DNA from: Stella humosa
Lineage (GTDB): Bacteria; Pseudomonadota; Alphaproteobacteria; ATCC43930; Allostellaceae
Direction: 5' to 3'
Length of the DNA stretch: 64,000 nt
Assembly (NCBI RefSeq): GCF_006738645.1
Contig: NZ_AP019700.1
Location: forward strand, 4,074,001 to 4,138,000
In this document: positions 42,034 to 51,440 of the stretch, one piece after another
Numbering within the stretch: the first letter of the stretch is position 1
How the letters are laid out: each line of letters starts with the position of its first letter
Notes under the pieces: generated by a model
What the model was told of the DNA's origin: nothing
The model's database searches: none
What the model saw: only the letters and a program-made list of their open reading frames with translations
Made by a program: the position numbers and the translations under genes

Positions 42034-43297
42034 CTTCGGCCTTCACCGCGTTCGAGAAGGCTTCCAGCGTGTGGGCCACGTCGGCCTCGTCATGGGCGAG
42101 GCTGATGTAGAACTTGCTGTCGCCCTTGAGGATGCCGGCCTCGCGCAGGCGGACGTTGACCCGCTTCTGCAGGGCCGTGTCGGCCGCCAGGGTCGAGCGG
42201 TAGTCCTTGATGTCGCCTTCGGCCCAGACGATGTCGAAGAGCGGCGGCACACCGATCACCTGGGCCGGCAGGCCGGCCTCGCGGATGGCGGCGGCGAAGC
42301 CGTCCATCAGGGTCTGGCCGGTGGCGAACGCCTTCTCGTAGGCGCCGGGGCGCTTCAGGATCGCCATGGTGGCCAAGCCCGCGACCGATGCCACCGGGTT
42401 GCCCGACAGCGTGCCGATATTCACCAGGAAACCGTCGTCGCCCACCTTGGCGCGGTCGAAATGGGCCATGATGTCGGCCCGGCCGGCCACCGCCGACAGG
42501 GGGAACCCGCCGCCGATGATCTTGCCCAGCGTGCACAGGTCCGGCGTGACGCCGTAATAGGACTGCGCGCCGCCATAGGCGAAGCGGAAGCCGGTCACCA
42601 CCTCGTCGAAGATGAGCGGGATGCCGAGTTCGGCGGTGATCGCCCGCAACCCCTCCAGGAAGCCCGGCTTGGGCGGGATCAGGCGCTGGAACGGCTCGAC
42701 GATGACGCCGCCCAGCTCGTCCTGGTGGGCGCGGATGAGGGCGACGGCCGCTTCCAGGTCGTTGAAGGGGGCGACGATCACCTCGTCCTGCACGCTCTTG
42801 GGGATGCCGGCCGAATCGGGCACGCCGCGCGGGAAGTTGCCGGGCTTCTTGGGCGCCAGCGACATCAGGCTCCAGTCGCTCATGCCGTGATAGCCGCCCT
42901 CGAACTTGAGGATCTTGTCGCGGCCGCGGAAGGCGCGGGCGACGCGCATGGCATAGAGATCGGCCTCGGTGCCGCTCGACATGAAGCGGACCTGCTCGGC
43001 GCAGGGCAGTGCCTCGACGATCTCGGCCGCCAGCCGGATGCCGTGCTCGTTGTTGGCGAAGAAGGTGGTGCCGAGCGGCACCTGCCGCAGCACGGCCTCG
43101 ACGACCTCGGGATGGGAATGGCCGACGAACATCGGGCCGGAGCCGAGCAGGAAATCGACATACTCATTGCCGTCGACATCCCACACATGGGCGCCCTGGC
43201 CCCGGTGGATGATGATGTCCGACGCGAAGTTGCCGAAATTGCCCGCGGGCAGAACCCGGTGTGCCGTTTCGACCAGTGTTTTGCGGCCGTCCGCCAT
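42023..43297 (-). CDS. GSAM-like class III aminotransferase/aminomutase
   Basis: This 424-residue PLP enzyme is similar to glutamate-1-semialdehyde 2,1-aminomutase. Visible elements are HVWDVDGNEYVDFLLGSGP near the N-terminus, SSGTEADLYAMRVAR (108-122), D231 in IFDEVVTGFR and the Schiff-base lysine K259 in CTLGKIIGGGFP. Standalone members outside haem genes often act on amino acids or amines in catabolism. It overlaps the 3' end of the 121-residue ORF and lies downstream of a penicillin-acylase-like gene in the same direction, separated by a hairpin. No hem genes are present, so haem synthesis is unlikely to be its main job. Confidence 0.9.
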   Translation of the reverse strand: MADGRKTLVETAHRVLPAGNFGNFASDIIIHRGQGAHVWDVDGNEYVDFLLGSGPMFVGHSHPEVVEAVLRQVPLGTTFFANNEHGIRLAAEIVEALPCAEQVRFMSSGTEADLYAMRVARAFRGRDKILKFEGGYHGMSDWSLMSLAPKKPGNFPRGVPDSAGIPKSVQDEVIVAPFNDLEAAVALIRAHQDELGGVIVEPFQRLIPPKPGFLEGLRAITAELGIPLIFDEVVTGFRFAYGGAQSYYGVTPDLCTLGKIIGGGFPLSAVAGRADIMAHFDRAKVGDDGFLVNIGTLSGNPVASVAGLATMAILKRPGAYEKAFATGQTLMDGFAAAIREAGLPAQVIGVPPLFDIVWAEGDIKDYRSTLAADTALQKRVNVRLREAGILKGDSKFYISLAHDEADVAHTLEAFSNAVKAEAKA

Positions 43298-43337
43298 TTC
43301 CCACTCCCGTTTAGCGATTGATCAGGTCAGTCATGAT

Positions 43338-43366
43338 GCCCCTTTCCGGCCGCGCCCGGAAGGGGC
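43338..43366 (-). terminator. hairpin after the penicillin-acylase-like gene
   Basis: GCCCCTT plus CCGG pairs with CCGG plus AAGGGGC (11 bp with one bulged T, 6-nt loop) between the acylase stop and the aminotransferase start. No T-run follows on the minus strand, so partial termination or mRNA protection is likely. Confidence 0.45.
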
Positions 43367-43385
43367 CCCCGGTCATTTGCCGGCT

Positions 43386-45701
43386 TCAGTTCGCCGCGGG
43401 CACCAGGCGGATACGCTGCTCGGCCGCGGCTTCCACCGCCGCCCGGCTGTAGACCATCGGCACGTACCCGTCCCTGGCCCAGATCGGGAACAGGTCGCGA
43501 TAGTGCGGGCTGGCCGGGTCGCCCGACTGGCCGGGGCTGTTGATGACCCAGCTCGCATCCCAGTTGCCGACATCGACCACCATGCGCCAGGACACGCCTG
43601 ACACCACCTCGAAGTCGCTGGTGCGATAGCCGTTGTTGTTGATGGTGAGGTTGGAGCCGCCCTTGGGTGCCGGCCCGACATCCAGCTTCGCCTTCAGCTT
43701 GGCCGGCGCCAGGCGCGACAGCGGGTGGCGGAAGCGGCCCTGGTGAATCTGGCCCCACGCCCAGCCGGCTGGGTCGGCGCCAAGCCGCTTGGTCGTCTCG
43801 ACCCAGGCGCCGGCCAGCGTCTCCAGCAGCAGGGCGTCGCGGGCAGCCGCCGCGTCGGCACCGAAGCCCGGATCGGCCTTCTCCAGCAGATCGACGACCA
43901 GGGCGGAGTCCGGCACCGTGACCATCGGCGTCAGCCCGGCGGGACCGAGGCGATTGAGCACGCCCGGGATCAGATGCTTGCTGAACCAGACTTCGAAGAG
44001 GGCAGCAGGTCCGCTGTCGGCGCCGACGTCGTGGTCCCACCCGGCCAGCAGCTTCAGGCCCTTGGCGGCAGCCGTGTCCTTGGTGGACAGGCCGGCCAGC
44101 AGCCGGCACAGGCGGCGCGCCGGGATGCTGCCGCAATCGATCTGCATGCCCTGGGTGTCGGCGACCGACCATTCGGACTTGGCCTCGAGCAGCTCGGCCA
44201 GGCGGACGTAGCGGCCATCGTTCGGCCATTCGAAGCCGGTCTTCAGGGTCTTGTAGTCATAGTCGGGCGGCAGGTTCATCTGGTTGGCGGTGCCGAGCCA
44301 GCCGCCGGCCGGGTTGTAGCTGCGCGGCAGGCCGGAGGAGTGGGTGAGCCCCGCCCATTCGTAGCGCCCGTCGCCCGGCACCGGCATCAGCCCGTCCCAG
44401 TTCGGCCGCTTGGGCACCATGGCCGCCACGGCCCATCCGATGTTGCCGTCGACGTCGGCGACGAGATGGTTGGTCGAGGGCGCCCCCCAGCCTTCGAGGG
44501 CGGCCACGTACTCCTGCCAGTTCTTCGCCTTGATGTAGCCGAGGCTGGCGAGATACGCCGCCGTGCCCGGCCCCATCCACACGGTGCGGATGGCATAGGC
44601 GCGGTTGGCGGCGCGATCGACGTGCAGCACCGGCCCGTGGCGGGTGAACTTCAGGTCGGTCGCCACCGCAGCACCGCCGCGCACCGGGATTTCCTCGGCC
44701 ACCGTCGTCATCCGCTCCCAGCCCTCGCCATAGCGGTAGAGGTCGGGATCGGCCGGGTCGAGCTCGTAGACGTAGAGGTCTTCCTGGTCGGATGGGTGGA
44801 TCGTCAGCGAGAAGGCGATGCGGTCGTTGTGGCCGAGGCTGACGCCCGGCACGGAGGCTTCGCCCGCCCCGATCACGTCGAGGCCGGGCGCCACCAGATG
44901 GGCCATGTAGCGCAGCGAGGGCAGCTCGTGGACCCGGTGCGGGTCGCTCGCCATGATCGCCCGGCCGGTATTGGTGCGCGACGGCGCCAGCGTCCAGTTG
45001 TTGCTGCCGAAGCTGTCGGCCGACCCGATGTCCAGCGGTTCCGCCGGCTCCGCGGTGCCGACGGCATTGGGCTCGGTCGCCAGCAGATAGGCCTTCATCA
45101 CCTCGGGCGGGATGACGTGCGGCTCCAGCCCCTCGGGGACTTTCACCGTCCATTCCGGCTGGATCTTCTTGTGCAGCCGGTCGGCATCGAGCCCGAAGCG
45201 GGCGATGATGTCGGTGCGCAGCACCTCGGAATCGAGGTTGCGCACCCGCGCATGGGTGCGGCAGCGCACCACGTCCTCGGGCTGCCACTTCTGCGGCTTG
45301 GTGCCAAGCAGGCGGAACTCCACCGGCAGCCGGTCCGGCTCGCGCGCCACTAGGTCGACATAGGCGTTGATGCCGGCCACGAAGGCGGTCGTCCAGGCCT
45401 TGGCGTCGGCGCCGTAGCAGGCCCATTCGGCCGCCATGTCGCCCCGGTAGAGCAGCAGGCGCGAGGCACGGTCGCGGTCGACATAGGCCGGCCCGAGGTC
45501 GCCCGCCGTCAGCCCCAGGCCGCGCTTCCTCCACATGTCGATCTGCCACAGCCGGTCCCGGCCGGCATTGAAGCCCTGGGCGAAAAAGGCACCCGCCTCC
45601 GACTTGGCATAGATGTGCGGCACCCCCCAGCGATCGACCAGGATTTCGACCTCGTCTTCCAGGCCGCTCAGCGCGATCGTCTCGGTGGGTATCGCCGTCA
45701 T
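43386..45701 (-). CDS. penicillin acylase family protein (N-terminal nucleophile hydrolase)
   Basis: This 771-residue precursor belongs to the Ntn-hydrolase penicillin/acyl-homoserine-lactone acylase family, which cleaves amide bonds. The alpha-chain begins EDEVEILVDRWGVPHIYA with FAQGFNAGRDRLWQIDMWRK. The expected autocleavage is between G232 and S233 in DSFGSNNWTLAPS, leaving S233 as catalytic nucleophile, and SDPHRVHELPS follows. No signal peptide is visible, unlike classical periplasmic acylases. ATG 45701 follows GGAG by 6 nt. It is divergent from the YfhO-like gene. Natural substrate is unknown; quorum-signal or N-acyl amino acid hydrolysis is possible. Confidence 0.9.
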   Translation of the reverse strand: MTAIPTETIALSGLEDEVEILVDRWGVPHIYAKSEAGAFFAQGFNAGRDRLWQIDMWRKRGLGLTAGDLGPAYVDRDRASRLLLYRGDMAAEWACYGADAKAWTTAFVAGINAYVDLVAREPDRLPVEFRLLGTKPQKWQPEDVVRCRTHARVRNLDSEVLRTDIIARFGLDADRLHKKIQPEWTVKVPEGLEPHVIPPEVMKAYLLATEPNAVGTAEPAEPLDIGSADSFGSNNWTLAPSRTNTGRAIMASDPHRVHELPSLRYMAHLVAPGLDVIGAGEASVPGVSLGHNDRIAFSLTIHPSDQEDLYVYELDPADPDLYRYGEGWERMTTVAEEIPVRGGAAVATDLKFTRHGPVLHVDRAANRAYAIRTVWMGPGTAAYLASLGYIKAKNWQEYVAALEGWGAPSTNHLVADVDGNIGWAVAAMVPKRPNWDGLMPVPGDGRYEWAGLTHSSGLPRSYNPAGGWLGTANQMNLPPDYDYKTLKTGFEWPNDGRYVRLAELLEAKSEWSVADTQGMQIDCGSIPARRLCRLLAGLSTKDTAAAKGLKLLAGWDHDVGADSGPAALFEVWFSKHLIPGVLNRLGPAGLTPMVTVPDSALVVDLLEKADPGFGADAAAARDALLLETLAGAWVETTKRLGADPAGWAWGQIHQGRFRHPLSRLAPAKLKAKLDVGPAPKGGSNLTINNNGYRTSDFEVVSGVSWRMVVDVGNWDASWVINSPGQSGDPASPHYRDLFPIWARDGYVPMVYSRAAVEAAAEQRIRLVPAAN

Positions 45702-45829
45702 CTTCGACTCCGTATTCGGGGATTGGGGGATCGTCGGCCGGCGGGCGGGGGTGCGGCAACCCCGGAATCGCCGCACACCCCACAAAGGCCGGTTGGCCGC
45801 CGCCATCCTTCGCTGTAGCGTCCGGCCCC

Positions 45830-48151
45830 GTGACCGACGCGGACAATAGACGGGGCCCGGCTGCCGCATGGTTCGCGGCTGCGGGCGCCGTTCTCCTGGC
45901 CTGGGTCCTGTTCGCCGCCCCGTGGCTCGTCGGCGGCCGTGTCATCCCGTGGGACGCCAAGGACTACTACTACCCCGTGCTGCGGGCGCTGGCGGCCGCG
46001 CGCGAGGCCGGCGACAGCGGCTTCTGGAACCCCTTCCTCTATGCCGGCCGGGCGGCCATCGCCAACCCGCAGTCCTGGCTCTTCACGCCGGGCTTCCGGC
46101 TGCTGGCCGAACTGGTGCCGCACCCGTCGATGACGCTGATGGACATGGTCCAGATCGCCCATCTGCTGGCGGGCGGCCTGGGCGTCCTGCTGCTGGGCCG
46201 GCGGCTCGGCTGGCGACCGGCGGCCGCCGTCGTGGCGGCCCTCGTCTTCATGTTCGGAGGTGTGGCGGCGGCCCGGCTGCAGCATTCGATCATGACCGTC
46301 AGCTATGCCCACCTGCCCTGGGCGATCCTGCTGCTGCAACTGGCCTTCACGGCCGCCAGCGGGCGGCGGCGGGCGCTGGCGGCACTGGGATTCGGGCTGG
46401 TGGCCGGCATCATGGCGGTCGGCCGCGACCAGGTGGCCTTCATCAACTGCCTCTTCCTGATCGGCTGCGCCGCCGGCTGGATGGCGGCCGCGATCCGCCG
46501 CCAGGGGATCGGCGCCCTGCCCCGCCGCCTGGCGGAGCTGCTGCCGGCCCTGCTGGCGGGCGGCGCCCTGCTGGCCCTGCCGACCCTGCTGACGCTGGAC
46601 GCGCTGGTCGGCAGCACCCGGCCGGAGATCGCCTATCGCATCGCCGGATACGCCTCGCTGCACCCGGCATCCCTGCTGACCCTGCTGGCGCCCAACGCCT
46701 TCGGTGCCTTGACGCCGGACGGCTACTGGGGTTCCGGCACCCTGCCCTGGATGGGCCTGTCGGCGCTGGGCTTCGACTGGAACGACCCGACCACCAGCCA
46801 TCTCTATATCGGGCTGCTGCCGCTGGCGGTCCTGCTGCTGGCGTTCGCGCGGGCGCCGCTGCGGCTGCTGCACGCGGCACCCGCCTTCGCCGCCGGCCTG
46901 CTCTTCGCGCTGCTCTACGTCCTTGGCGCCTACACGCCGGTGTTCCTGGCGATGTACGATCTGCTGCCGGGGGTCGACCTCTATCGCCGGCCCAACGACG
47001 CCGCCTTCCTGCTGAACGCCATGCTGGCCCTGCTGGCGGGCACGGCCGCGCACGACCTGGCGACGGTGCCGGGCGCCGGGCGGGCCTGGCTGGCCTTCGC
47101 GCTGCCGGCCGCGCTGGCGACCGCGGCCGGTGCCTGGTTCGGCTGGTATCTGGGACACCTGCCCGACATGGCCCTGCAACTGGCCATCACCCTGCCCTTG
47201 CTGGCTGCCGCCATCCTCTTCGCGGACCGCGCCCCGGCGCGCGCGCCACGGGCGTGGCTGCCGCTGCTGATCGCCGTCACCGCCGCCGATCTCTCGTTCC
47301 ACGGCACCAGCCGAACCCTGAACGCCGTGCCGGCCGACCAAGTCGCCGCCTACCGGCGGGAAGGCGAGCGGCTGGCGGCGGCGATCCGTGCCCGGCTGGG
47401 GACTGGCCTGGGCGGCAACCGGGTGGAGATATTCGGGCTCGACCGGGTGCCGGGCGGCGACTGGGGCGGCTCGTGGCAGAACGCGGCGCTGGCCTATGGC
47501 TTCGAGCAGACGCTCGGCTACGACCCGCTGCGTAACGCGCTCTACGGCACGATGGTGGGCGCGCGGCAGAACAGCCACCTGCCCGAGCGCACGCTGACGG
47601 CCGACTTCACCGGCTATGACAGCACGCTTGCCCGCCTGCTCGGCATCGGCCTGGTGGTGACCGGGCGGCCGATCGAGACGATCCTGCCTCCGGCCGCCAT
47701 CGCCGGCCTGAAGCTGGTCGAGACGGTCGACGGCGCCTTCCTCTACGAAAACCCGGGCGCGCTGCCCCGCGCTATGGCGGTTGGCCGGGCCGACGCCGAC
47801 ATGGGCCGCGCGCTGCCGGCCGACCCCACCGCTGCCGTGCGGATCATGGGCCAGCGCATCCCGGCGGGCGAGGCCGGGCCAGCCGGCACGGCCCGCATCG
47901 GCCTCTATCGCCGCGACCGGGTCGAGGTCGCGGTCGACATGGCGCGCGACGGGTTCCTCGTCCTCAACGATCGCTTCCACCCCTTCTGGCGAGCGACCCT
48001 CGACGAGGCGGCCGTCCCCATCCTGCGCGCCAACCGCCTGTTCCGCGCCGTGGCCGTACCCGCCGGCCGGCACCAGGTGGTATTCGTCTTCGACCCGCTG
48101 CGGCCCGAGGCCCTGGCCGATGCGATCGAACGTGTCTGGGAAGCCGACTGA
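45830..48151 (+). CDS. large polytopic membrane protein, YfhO/GT-C-like
   Basis: This 773-residue protein has about 12 hydrophobic helices in the first ~500 residues and a soluble C-terminal domain. The first extracytoplasmic loop carries an acidic motif (RVIPWDAKDYYYP, D43 and D46) as in GT-C glycosyltransferases that use lipid-linked sugars. NPQSWLFTPGFRLLAELV and LYRRPNDAAFLLNAML resemble YfhO-family proteins. It probably modifies a cell-envelope glycan, but no glycan genes are nearby. GTG 45830 is the chosen start. It is followed 17 nt later by the DOPA-dioxygenase-like gene. Confidence 0.75.
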   Translation: MTDADNRRGPAAAWFAAAGAVLLAWVLFAAPWLVGGRVIPWDAKDYYYPVLRALAAAREAGDSGFWNPFLYAGRAAIANPQSWLFTPGFRLLAELVPHPSMTLMDMVQIAHLLAGGLGVLLLGRRLGWRPAAAVVAALVFMFGGVAAARLQHSIMTVSYAHLPWAILLLQLAFTAASGRRRALAALGFGLVAGIMAVGRDQVAFINCLFLIGCAAGWMAAAIRRQGIGALPRRLAELLPALLAGGALLALPTLLTLDALVGSTRPEIAYRIAGYASLHPASLLTLLAPNAFGALTPDGYWGSGTLPWMGLSALGFDWNDPTTSHLYIGLLPLAVLLLAFARAPLRLLHAAPAFAAGLLFALLYVLGAYTPVFLAMYDLLPGVDLYRRPNDAAFLLNAMLALLAGTAAHDLATVPGAGRAWLAFALPAALATAAGAWFGWYLGHLPDMALQLAITLPLLAAAILFADRAPARAPRAWLPLLIAVTAADLSFHGTSRTLNAVPADQVAAYRREGERLAAAIRARLGTGLGGNRVEIFGLDRVPGGDWGGSWQNAALAYGFEQTLGYDPLRNALYGTMVGARQNSHLPERTLTADFTGYDSTLARLLGIGLVVTGRPIETILPPAAIAGLKLVETVDGAFLYENPGALPRAMAVGRADADMGRALPADPTAAVRIMGQRIPAGEAGPAGTARIGLYRRDRVEVAVDMARDGFLVLNDRFHPFWRATLDEAAVPILRANRLFRAVAVPAGRHQVVFVFDPLRPEALADAIERVWEAD

Positions 48152-48168
48152 CAGCGAGGAGCCCTGCA

Positions 48169-48513
48169 ATGGACATCGACGAGATCGCCGACTGGCACGC
48201 CCACATCTATTTCGACCAGGACACCACGACCGATGCACTGGCCCTGCGGGCGCTGATCGAGGCCCGGTTCGAGGGCAACATGGAGATGGGGCGCTTCCAC
48301 GAGAAGCCGGTCGGGCCGCACCCGAAATGGAGCTATCAGGTCCTCTTCCGGCCCGACCGCTTCGCCGACATCGTGCCCTGGCTGACGCTGAATCGTGGCC
48401 GGCTGACCGTCTTCGTCCATCCCAACACCGGCGACGCCCTGGTCGACCATCGCGACCGCGCGGTCTGGCTGGGGGACAGCGTCGCCCTCGACCTCTCCGT
48501 ACTGGAACGCTGA
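48169..48513 (+). CDS. DOPA 4,5-dioxygenase family protein
   Basis: This 114-residue protein matches bacterial DOPA-4,5-dioxygenase-like proteins. Its conserved histidines appear in DWHAHIYFD (residues 8-16), RFHEKPVGPHPKWSYQVLF and TVFVHPNTGDALVDHRDRA. Fungal and plant homologues cleave the catechol ring in betalain synthesis. Bacterial ones are mostly of unknown role. GAGGAG lies before the ATG. It follows the YfhO-like gene by 17 nt and converges with the TauD-like gene with 4 nt between stops. Confidence 0.88.
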   Translation: MDIDEIADWHAHIYFDQDTTTDALALRALIEARFEGNMEMGRFHEKPVGPHPKWSYQVLFRPDRFADIVPWLTLNRGRLTVFVHPNTGDALVDHRDRAVWLGDSVALDLSVLER

Positions 48514-48517
48514 ACGG

Positions 48518-49384
48518 TCAGGCGGCGACCGCCAGGCGGCCCGCCGGATCGGCGATCGTCGCCCGCACGATGGTGCGGCGGTGCAGGCCGGCGGCGAACG
48601 GCCGGCCGCGATGGAGCGTGGCGCGGTTGTCCCACAGCACCAGGTCGCCCGGCCGCCAGCGGTGGGTGTAGACGAACTCCGGCCGGGTGGCGTGCCGGGT
48701 CAGCATGTCCAGCAGCGCCCGCCCCTCGACCACACCCATGCCGTCGACCGCGGCCGCGTGCGAGCCAAGATAGAGGGCGGCCTCTCCCGTCAAGGGGTTG
48801 CGCCGGACCAGCGGCCGGGTGACCGGCGGGAAAGCCGCACGCGTTGCCGCGACGGCCAGGTCCGGGTCGACCTTGGCCCGGGAATGGGCGAAATCATGCC
48901 GGACCGTCAGCCCGTCGATGCGCCGGCGCAGTTCGTCCGGCAGCGCCGCGAAGGCCGCCCGGGTGCCGGCCCATTCCGTCTCCCCTCCTTCGGGCGGCAC
49001 CTCTCGCGCCGACAGCAGCGAAGCCAGTGCCGGGATCGCCTTGAACGAACTGTCCGTGTGCCACAGCCGGTTGGCCAGGCCGTGCAGCGTCTGCTCGTGG
49101 GTCGGCGGCAGGATGCCGCCATCGGGCGCCACGTTGGTCAGCGTGATCAGATGCGTGCCGCCGCCGACGGCACCGGCCCGCACCGTCTCCAGCGGGCCGA
49201 AGCGCGCGGCAAAGGCGACCTGGGCGGCATCGTCCACCGCCTGACTGCGGAACAGCAGCACCGAACGGCGCTCGAAGGCATCGGCGATCGCGGCAAAGAC
49301 CGCATCCGGCAGCGGCCGCGACAGGTCGACGCCCTGCACTTCGGCGCCGAAGAGGGGATGGATGGCGTGGAAGGTCGGGGTCAT
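48518..49384 (-). CDS. TauD/TfdA-family Fe(II)/2-oxoglutarate dioxygenase
   Basis: This 288-residue oxygenase has metal ligands H-x-D in LWHTDSSFK (about residues 107-115) and the distal His in ATLHRGRPF near 263. The 2-oxoglutarate-binding arginine is in the following RRTIVRAT. HPLFGAEVQGVDLSRPL is the typical N-terminus. Family substrates include taurine, 2,4-D and sulfonates or alkyl ethers. ATG 49384 follows GGGAG; the frame runs further upstream but without similarity. A LysR gene lies directly upstream in the same orientation and may regulate it. Confidence 0.9.
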   Translation of the reverse strand: MTPTFHAIHPLFGAEVQGVDLSRPLPDAVFAAIADAFERRSVLLFRSQAVDDAAQVAFAARFGPLETVRAGAVGGGTHLITLTNVAPDGGILPPTHEQTLHGLANRLWHTDSSFKAIPALASLLSAREVPPEGGETEWAGTRAAFAALPDELRRRIDGLTVRHDFAHSRAKVDPDLAVAATRAAFPPVTRPLVRRNPLTGEAALYLGSHAAAVDGMGVVEGRALLDMLTRHATRPEFVYTHRWRPGDLVLWDNRATLHRGRPFAAGLHRRTIVRATIADPAGRLAVAA

Positions 49385-49486
49385 CACAGGGGCTCCCAAC
49401 GGGTCGGTCGGCTTCGATCTACCGCCGGGACCACGGACGCAACAATTGTCCGATAAAGCAACCGACCTTTGCTCCATACGCAAATA

Positions 49487-50392
49487 TCATGTGCCGGACG
49501 GCTTGATCGCCTCGCGCAGGAAATCGACGAAGGCGGTCACCTTGGCTGGCACGAACTCCGCCCGCGGGTGGATGGCATAGACCGCCTCGGCGAAGCCCTC
49601 GGGATAGGCGCGATAGTCCGCCAGCAGGCGCACCAGGCGGCCGGCGGCGACATCGTCGCCCACCTGCCATTCCGGCAGCAAGGCTACCCCCTGACCGTCG
49701 ACCGCCGCCTGGCGCAGCACTTCGCCGCTGTTGGCGACCAGGCTGCCGCCCAGCCGCAGTTCGTAGCGGCCGGCCGCGCTCTCGAACACCCAGGCCGGCC
49801 GCGGCTGGCCGGTGCGATAGATGAGGCAGTCGTGCCGCCGCAGGTCGTCGGGATGGGCGATCGCCGGCCGCCCCTCCAGGTACGCCCTCGCGGCACAGAG
49901 ATGACGCGTGGCCGGCGCCAGCTCGCGCGCGGCGAGCCCCTTCTCGATCGGCGCGCCCAGCCGGATCACCACGTCCACCTCGTCGGGGAAGGTGGCCGGA
50001 TGCGCCTCGGTCAGCAGCAGGTCGACCGCCAGTTCGGGATAGAGCCGGGCGAAGGCGGCCAGGTGCGGGGCGACGTGGCGCAGCGCGAAGGAGCGCCGGG
50101 CCAGCACCCGCAGCACGCCGCCCGGCCGGCGCTCGCCGCGCCGCAGGTCGCCATGCAGCGCATCGAGCTGGTCGAGGATGACGACGGCGCGGCGGTGATA
50201 CTCCTGCCCTGCCTCGGTCAGGGCCTGCCGTCGGGTGGTGCGCGCGAACAGCCGGACGCCGAGCCCGGCCTCCAGCTCGCCCATGCCGCGCGAGACGCTG
50301 GCGACCGACAGGCCCGACCGGCGGGCGGCGGCGGACAGGCTGCCGAGTTCCGCCACCCGCACGAACAGGCGCATCGCCTCGACCCGGTCCAT
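49487..50392 (-). CDS. LysR-family transcriptional regulator
   Basis: This 301-residue LysR protein has an HTH at residues 1-60 (MDRVEAMRLFVRVAELGSLS, then GLSVASVSRGMGELEAGLGV). The effector domain matches the CrgA/DmlR branch (RPGGVLRVLARRSFALRHVA and YRTGQPRPAWVFE). It lies 102 nt upstream of the TauD-like gene on the same strand and 55 nt downstream of the beta-propeller gene. The target is uncertain because LysR proteins normally regulate divergent genes and none is divergent here. Confidence 0.92.
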   Translation of the reverse strand: MDRVEAMRLFVRVAELGSLSAAARRSGLSVASVSRGMGELEAGLGVRLFARTTRRQALTEAGQEYHRRAVVILDQLDALHGDLRRGERRPGGVLRVLARRSFALRHVAPHLAAFARLYPELAVDLLLTEAHPATFPDEVDVVIRLGAPIEKGLAARELAPATRHLCAARAYLEGRPAIAHPDDLRRHDCLIYRTGQPRPAWVFESAAGRYELRLGGSLVANSGEVLRQAAVDGQGVALLPEWQVGDDVAAGRLVRLLADYRAYPEGFAEAVYAIHPRAEFVPAKVTAFVDFLREAIKPSGT

Positions 50393-50447
50393 CCGCCGTC
50401 CCCGCCCGCCGTTACCCCTCCATCATGCGCAAGAATGAGGGCGGCTG

Positions 50448-51410
50448 TCAGCGTACCTTTTCCAGCTTCTGCAACACCCGCATCTCCTCCGGCACCGGCT
50501 CGCCCAGGAAGTGCGAGCGGAAGTTGGTGTAGGAGACCTCGCCTACATAGATGTCGCCGCGCGAATCGACGGCGACACCGTGCGGCGCATGGAACTGCCC
50601 CACCTCGTCGCCCGGCCCGTTCTCGCCGCCCAGGCGCGCCACCAGCTCGCCCTTGGTGGTGACGAGGCTGATGCGGGGGCCGAGGTTCGGGACCCGGCGA
50701 TTGACCGGCAGGCCCGGACCCAGTTCGCCCACGATGCAGAGCCCGTCCGGCCCGGGCTGCAGGCAGATGCCGCAGGGGCGGTGCAGGTTGTTCCACTGCG
50801 TCTCGTAGCGGCCCTCGCCGTCGAACACCTGGATGCGGTGGTTCTCGCGGTCGGCGACATAGACCCAGCCGTCATCGTCGGCGGCGATGTTGTGGACGAT
50901 GTTGAACTCCCCCGGCTGCGTCCCGGGCGAGCCCCAGGACTTCAGCAGCCGCCCGGACGGGTCGTACTTGTGCACGCGCGCATTGCCGTAGCCGTCGGCC
51001 ACGAAGATGTCGCCGCGCGGCGACAGGGCCGTGTGGGTGCAGCGGTGGAAGGGGTTGCCGCTCATGAACGGGGCCGGCTTGCCGGGCATGCCGATCTCCA
51101 GCAGCACGCGGCCGTCGGTCGTGCACTTGCGCACCGTGTGGTCGCCGTCGTCGGTGCAATAGAGCATGCCGTCCGGGCCGAAATGGATGCCGTGGGCGCG
51201 GTTGAACACGCCCTCGCCCCAGGAGCGCAGGAAATTGCCCTCGCGGTCGAACACGATCATCGGGTGCTCGCCGCGATTGAAGACATAGACTTGGTCGGCG
51301 GCATCGACGGCCACACCGGCCACGTCGGTGAAGACCCAGCCCGTGGGCAGCTTCGCCCATTCGGTGTTGACGCGGTAGCGATGGTCGCCGCTGCCGAGGA
51401 TGACGGACAT
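50448..51410 (-). CDS. NHL-repeat six-bladed beta-propeller protein
   Basis: This 320-residue propeller of NHL/YVTN-like repeats is seen in VTFDVAGVAVDAADQVYVFN-like units: GWVFTDVAGVAVDAADQVYV, then RAHGIHFGPDGMLYCTDDGD, VHKYDPSGRLLKSWGSPGTQ and HAPHGVAVDSRGDIYVGEVS. It resembles the peptidyl-alpha-hydroxyglycine lyase fold, but catalytic residues cannot be assigned. No signal peptide is seen. It lies 30 nt downstream of the TRAP DctM gene in the same operon and may process or bind the imported compound. Confidence 0.85.
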   Translation of the reverse strand: MSVILGSGDHRYRVNTEWAKLPTGWVFTDVAGVAVDAADQVYVFNRGEHPMIVFDREGNFLRSWGEGVFNRAHGIHFGPDGMLYCTDDGDHTVRKCTTDGRVLLEIGMPGKPAPFMSGNPFHRCTHTALSPRGDIFVADGYGNARVHKYDPSGRLLKSWGSPGTQPGEFNIVHNIAADDDGWVYVADRENHRIQVFDGEGRYETQWNNLHRPCGICLQPGPDGLCIVGELGPGLPVNRRVPNLGPRISLVTTKGELVARLGGENGPGDEVGQFHAPHGVAVDSRGDIYVGEVSYTNFRSHFLGEPVPEEMRVLQKLEKVR

Positions 51411-51440
51411 GGATTGGGGCTCCCTGGTGCTGCGTGGGGG

